A stretch of DNA of 64,000 nt from contig CM042092.1 of the NCBI GenBank assembly GCA_023512835.1, positions 10,339,066 through 10,403,065 of the forward strand. Reading direction: 5' to 3'. Below, in pieces: positions 58,455-64,000 of the stretch (the first letter of the stretch is position 1; every line of letters starts with the position of its first letter). The DNA is from Taxillus chinensis (Eukaryota > Streptophyta > Magnoliopsida > Santalales > Loranthaceae). Under the pieces are notes generated by a model that saw only the letters and a list, made by a program, of their open reading frames with translations, ran no database searches and was not told the DNA's origin. The position numbers and the translations under genes are program-made.

Positions 58455-61400
58455 AATATATCGTCCATGGGTGTGTGTAGAATTTGAGATTAGAACGGTT
58501 AAACCAGAACCAATTGTGCTATCCCTTTAGGGGGCTTCATTACGCATACGTGAGAGTCAAATATCATTCAAGAAGGCTCCATCAAAATAAGCATTATAAT
58601 AATAAGCTGATGATAATAATGAAGAAAAAGAAATACACGACAAGTCTTGTATGTTTAAAAGAGATAATGTTATTCCTTCTTTAAAAGAAATACAAGACAA
58701 GTCTTAATTATAATCCATTGAAGAACCTCTATTTTTCTTGTTTTTGTTTTTGGCTATTCTTGTGTGGGCTATTTGCCCTTGGGTTAGGCTATCTGTTGCT
58801 TTATGTATTATTTTTTGTTCTTTAGTAAAAACCTATATTGATTTTTTTTTTAAATTTTAAATCCTAAAATCTTAAATGAACTCTAAGTCATGTACCTATG
58901 ATGTAGGCAAGTTAGGAAATATTGGTGAAGGGCAATGAATTAGTGATCTATCATCTATTAATATATCTTATTATTATATAAATTATATATATAAAATATG
59001 AGTTGGTAATATATCTTCAAATTTATCTTGGTTTATATTATTTTATCAGTGAAATTGCCTTATAATAATAAATAATATTTATACGTTTATAATTGATTTT
59101 ATATTTTAATGTACTTATAATTTTCCTCTTCAAAAAATTAAAGAATAAATGATCTATGTTTTGATAATCGATAAAGATGAAGATATTTATTTATTCAAAT
59201 TAATCAGGTATATTAAATTGTTAGCTTCTATTTACATTTATAATGATGAGAAGAGCTTAGGGATAATGTAAATATTTTTTTTTGTTTGAGTTGATTATTA
59301 TATGACATATATGTTATTGTTTTATTTTTTATATTTGTATTTAAGATGTTATGTTTTGATGTTCTCTATTGATAGTTATAGATTTTAACTTATGATTACT
59401 GTAAATTTTATATAGGTTATGAAAAATTTAAAGACATTCTATTAAAAGAAGTAAAAAAGGTTCAATGAAATTAGGTTTATAATTTTTTCATCAAATTAAA
59501 GGAAATGACCCATACAAATATTATGATAACAACTAAAAGAGGCCCAAGAGCAAAAGACCAAGTGACCAAATCACAATATATTGAATGCCGTTAATATAAA
59601 ACAATGAGCAAAAAAAGCCATTGAAAACAATATTAATATTAAAGACATTGAATGCCATTGAAAACAATGAGAAAAAAAGCCATTAAAGACATTGAATGCC
59701 ATTAATATTAATATAAAAATAGTAGCTGTATATGAAAATAATATGAAATTGGATTGGAAACGGCCTTGGACTGGCTTAAAAGAATGCCATTAATATAAAA
59801 GCCAACCAATAAAATAGAATGAGCAACACTTGCCTTAATCAAAGCTCACACAGGGCTTTAAAATACGTGCCATAGTGCGGTCCAATAGAATGGTTGGCTT
59901 AAGAAGCTAAGGCAATACATGTCCAGTTGGGGATTTTACCAGCTAGAGCTATCAGGAGATGACCAGAGCAAGGGACTTGATGATTGAGCATTCAACGATG
60001 GAAGGAAAGACGACAGAAGAGGTTGATGACAGAGGCCATCCATGGGTGTGTCCAGAATTTGGTGGTTAAACTAGAACCAACAATGCTATCACTTTTGCTC
60101 AGGGGGCTGCAATACACATCATTGAAAGCCAAATGTCATTCAAAAAAATACAAGATAAGTCTTGTAGGTTTAAAAGAGATAATGTTATTCATAAATCCAT
60201 GGGTCATGAATTTTTAATTCCAATTTACCTAATTAAGATCATAGATAACTAAGTCCCTTTTCTATCAAGTTCCACCAACCATGTAATTGTTTAGGTTTAA
60301 GTAATATATGTGGGTCATGAAAAAGAAAGGGGGTGGGAAATGAGAGCTCAAAATGCTCATCATGATTGCAAGGTACCTGAATCCTAGAATCGTAAAATAT
60401 GTTTCTCATGACTTGGGGTGAATCAATGAGAAATCATATTTGAAAAATTGTAATTAAAATAAACTTGAGGGGTGAATTAATGGGAAATCTCATTAGAATT
60501 TTCAAACAAATTTAGTGGCCATGCATAAACAATTAAATGCATTTGGATTTAATAGTTTATTCTTTTATGAGGGTTGAAATTTAACTTGAAGATAAGTTGT
60601 AAACAAAACTTGCAAAAAAAGTAAAAATAGTAAGTATGCATCAAAATCTTACAAAATCATACAATATAATTACATTTAAAAAAATGATACTGTTAAAGAA
60701 AAATAAACATCTTAGCTTTGAGCTTGAATAAAAAAACCCTATTAAGCCCTCACATCACAATTGCAAGCGGCTAACTTTTTTGCTTGGATTATAGAACTAA
60801 TACATATTATCACTTAAAAGTAAATAATCATAACCACTAAGTGTGAATTTAAATTATCACTTTGTAATTTTCATGCTAAGTCTTATAAAAATTGGACACC
60901 ATGAAGTGAAGTTCATATGAATGCATGTGAGATGACATAATATATAATGAATATTTTTTCAAGCACAAATTATGAACATTAAAAGTCAAATAAAAGTAAA
61001 ACATCTAATTGACAAAAATATCATTAAAAGCCAACTGTCAGTCAGTACGGAACACTTCAGATTTCCTTCTCACATGTGGTAATTAAAAAATAAGAAATGA
61101 AATACAAATCAATTTATTTACAGAAATTGCTATTAAAATTAAGGTAATTTAGGCTTAAATGATATCTTATCCCCCCTTTGGCTTTCCTTGTAGCTTTAAT
61201 GGGCGACTACATACTAGACTTGTCTTATTAATTTTTGAAGGTCATATTATTTTCATTAAATCTTTGAAATAAATTTATTATCTTTTGGCCCATTTTTTTG
61301 TTTTTATCTGTCTTTGTGTGGGCTATTTGATTTTGTATGGGCTTATATGAGTTTCTTTTTTATATCTCGGTTAGACTATTCGATTTCGTTTGTATTATCT

Positions 61401-62480
61401 TTTCTTCTTTAATAAAAACTTATAATTTTAAAAACATCTTAAATCTTAAACTCGAACATTCTAAATCATACACCCTAAGATGTAGGCGGATTAGGGAGTA
61501 GGAGTGAAGGGCGGTGAATTGGTGATCTATAGTATATTAATATGTTTTATCAATATAGAATATGAAGTGGTGATATATTCTCATATGTAACTTGGTTTAT
61601 GTTATTTTATTAGTGAAATTGACTCTAATAATATATAATATTTATATATTTATGTTTGAATATATTTTTTAATGGATTTACAATTTTTTTTGTCCTTTCA
61701 GAAAGCAGACAAAGAAGAATAAATAATCTATGTTTTGGTATGTAATAAAGATGAAGATACTAGTTTGCTCAGATTAATCAGGTATGTTAAATTGTTAGTT
61801 TTCATTTATATTTGTAACGATAAGAGTAGCTTCTGGGTGATTCAGGTATGTCTTATTTATCACTTTATTATAATTGTAGTTAAGATGTTATTTTTAATGT
61901 TCTTAATTGATAGTTGTAGATTTTAGCCTAGAATTATTGTAAGTTTTATGTAGGATATGAGAAATTTAAAGAAATTTTATTAAAAGAAATGAAAAGATGC
62001 AATGAAATTGGGTAGAGAATTATTTTACCCAATTAACGGAAATAATACATACAAATATTATAATAACAATTAAAGGAGCTTCAAGAGCAAAAGACTAAGT
62101 GACCCAATCGCAATACTTTGAAGCTCAACACAAGGGCTAACATGGTCCAAAAAAAACATAGCCCATAATGGGCTTTGAAAATACCATGCGCCAACTTAGA
62201 AAAATGCCATTAATATAAAGGCTGCCCAAAAATCGAAAGGGCAACACTCCTTAGTTAAAGCTGAGACAAGGCTTGGAAGTATAAGCCATGGGCAGACCCC
62301 AACAACATGGCCTGCACAAGAAGTTGGGGCAATACAACCTCCATGTCACCCAAGGCTAGATCTAATTGTGGAGACTTGACCTACTTGAGTTATGTCTAAA
62401 GCAAGGGGTATAGCGATCGAGAATCCAATAGCGGATAGAACGAGGCCGACGGCAGAGGACATTTAGGATGGAGGATTACA
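58455..62480. repeat. Diverged subtelomeric repeat array, order A-B-A-B
   Basis: Block A: 58463-58690 and 60041-60200 share ccatgggtgtgt, agaacca and tttaaaagagataatgttatt. Block B: 58725-59985 and 61280-62470 share gatgtaggc, aataaagatgaagata, caggtat(a/g)ttaaattgtta, aaatttaaaga, caagagcaaaaga and tgccattaatataaa. Block B offset shrinks from about 2570 to 2420 bp by indels. No coding. Confidence 0.8.
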
Positions 62481-62569
62481 TGGACGAAGAAGATCGGAAT
62501 CAAGAGGGGGATACTGCAGAGGAGGTCGCGACAATCAAAAGTGAATGCATCACTAGAGAGAAGCACAAC

Positions 62570-64000
62570 CCATGATGATGAGTTTAAGGTAGAGGATTTA
62601 GGGTTTTAGGATATAGACTTTTAAGGGTTAGATGTTAGAAAGGAACTTTTGGCTTTATAGCTAGAGACATTTGACTTTTTAGCATTATGGTTTAGGATTT
62701 AGAATATAATGTATATGCTATAAGGTTTTAAGGTATAGAGTTTACGGCTTAAGCTTTATCATTTAGGGTTTAGGATTTTTTCTTTTAGTTTTGGCTTTAT
62801 GTTTATGTTTCTAGCTTAATTTGGTTCACTTTTAGGTTTAGTATATGGTATATGGTATAATGTATATGGTATAAGATATAGGCAATAAGGTATAGAATAT
62901 AGGGTGTAGGGTGTAGGGTGTAGGGTTTGTTTAGGGTGTTGGGTTTTTAGGGTTTTTAGGCTTTCTCGGGTTTAAGGTGTAGGGCGTAGGGTTTAGGGTT
63001 TTAAAAGGGTTTAGGGTTTAGGGGTTAGGGTTTGGGGTTTGGGGTTTTGGGGTTTTGGGGGGGTTAGGGGTTTGGGGTTTTAGGGGGTTAGGGGTTTTAG
63101 GGTTTAGGGTTTAGGGTTTAGGGTTTAGGGTTTAGGGTTTGGGGTTTAGGGTTTAGGGTTTGGGGTTTAGGGTTTTGGGTTTAGGGTATAAGGTACAGGC
63201 TATAAGGTTTTAGGGTTTAGAGTTTTAGGGTTAAGGCTTAGGGTTTAGGGTTTAGGATTTTTTTGGGGTTTGGGGTTTTGGGGTTTGGGGTTTAGGGTTT
63301 GGGGGTTAGGGTTTAGGGGGGGTTTAGGGTTTAGGGTTTAGGGTATATGGGTATAGGGTATAAGGTATAGGGTATAAGGTATAGGGTTAATAAGGTATAG
63401 GGTATAGGGGTTAGGGGTTAGGGTGTAGGGTGTAGGGTTTTGGGGTTTAGGGGTGTTGGGTTTTTAGGCTTTTGGGGTTTAAGGTAGTAGGGTTTAGGGT
63501 TTAGGGTTAGGGGTTTAGGGTTTAGGGTTTAGGGTTTGGGGTTGGGGGTTTGGGGTTTGGGGGGGTTTAGGGGGTTTGGGGTTTAGGGTTTAGGGTTAGG
63601 GGGTTTAGGGTTTGGGGTTTAGGGTTTGGGTTTAGGGGTTTTAGGGTTTAGGGTTTGGGGTTTAGGGTTTGGGGTTTAGGGTTTGGGGTTTGGGGTTTGG
63701 GGTTTAGGGTTTAGGGTTTAGGGGGTTTAGGGTTTGGGGGTTTAGGGGTTAGGGTTTAGGGTTTAGGGTGTGGGGTGTAGGGTTTGGGGTTTGGGGTGTG
63801 GGGTTTGGGGTTTGGGGTTTGGGGTTTAGGGTTTAGGGTTTAGGGTTTAGGGGTTAGGGTTTGGGGTTTGGGGTTTAGGGTTTAGGGTTAGGGGGTTTAG
63901 GGTTTAGGGTTGTAGGGTTTAGGGTTTAGGGTTTGGGGTTTAGGGTTTAGGGTTTAGGGTTTGGGGTTTAGGGTTTAGGGTTTAGGGTTTGGGGTTTAGG
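62570..64000 (+). repeat. Telomere-like (TTTAGGG)n array with variants
   Basis: From 62570 scattered TTTAGGG-like motifs; dense from about 62900. Long runs of TTTAGGG (for example 63100-63140) mix with TTTGGGG, TTAGGGG and ggtataaggtatagg variants. The G-rich strand runs left to right and continues to the window edge. Confidence 0.92.

Noticed and set aside
62570..64000. CRISPR-like regular array
   Set aside because: The short G-rich repeats have no spacers; they are telomere-type sequence in a plant nuclear genome.

Overview
The window is nuclear DNA of a flowering plant. The evidence is spliced genes with GT-AG introns, a plant-specific cellulose synthase-like D gene, long single-exon and two-exon PPR genes, plant-type LTR elements, a LINE, several MITEs, and Arabidopsis-type (TTTAGGG) telomere-like repeats at the right edge. 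I cannot name the species from sequence alone.

Layout: 1-3934 holds most of a CSLD gene, cut at its 5' end by the window. 6278-11212 is a decayed, one-LTR Ty3/gypsy element on the minus strand. 12021-12906 is a TIR element with a TAA target duplication that carries pieces of a protein disulfide isomerase-like gene. 13144-16633 is an apparently intact four-exon NRAMP metal transporter. 17309-19000 holds retroelement debris and one copy of a 305-bp repeat. 21131-23722 (minus) is a two-exon PPR gene resembling NFD5. 24492-28900 is a retroelement graveyard with an LTR plus polypurine tract and a second LTR/PBS/gag stub. 29240-32390 is a frame-broken copy of the plastid pyruvate dehydrogenase E1 alpha gene, followed by the second 305-bp repeat. 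33755-34327 (minus) is a copy of ribosomal protein S18 lacking its 5' exons. 35275-38046 (minus) is an intact single-exon P-class PPR gene. 38.6-43.5 kb is AT-rich with a Tourist-like MITE and a degenerate short repeat.

The last 20 kb looks subtelomeric. A minus-strand LINE (about 43.5-49.6 kb) has a hAT MITE and a second TIR-like element inserted in it. It abuts an interstitial telomere-like tract (49.57-50.41 kb) that contains another Tourist-like MITE. After this come a two-exon 3' fragment of a RUS1-like gene, further LINE fragments, an A-B-A-B diverged repeat array (58.4-62.5 kb), and a telomere-like array whose repeats become cleaner toward the right edge. The G-rich strand points right, as expected for a right chromosome end.

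Four genes look complete or potentially functional: CSLD (5' end outside), NRAMP, the NFD5-like PPR and the 923-residue PPR. They serve wall glycan synthesis, vacuolar metal transport and organelle RNA biology, and share no evident pathway. The right half is dominated by gene copies missing 5' exons, fitting segmental duplication and decay near a chromosome end. I see no clearly new multi-gene system. The most unusual object is the small TIR element with captured PDI exons.
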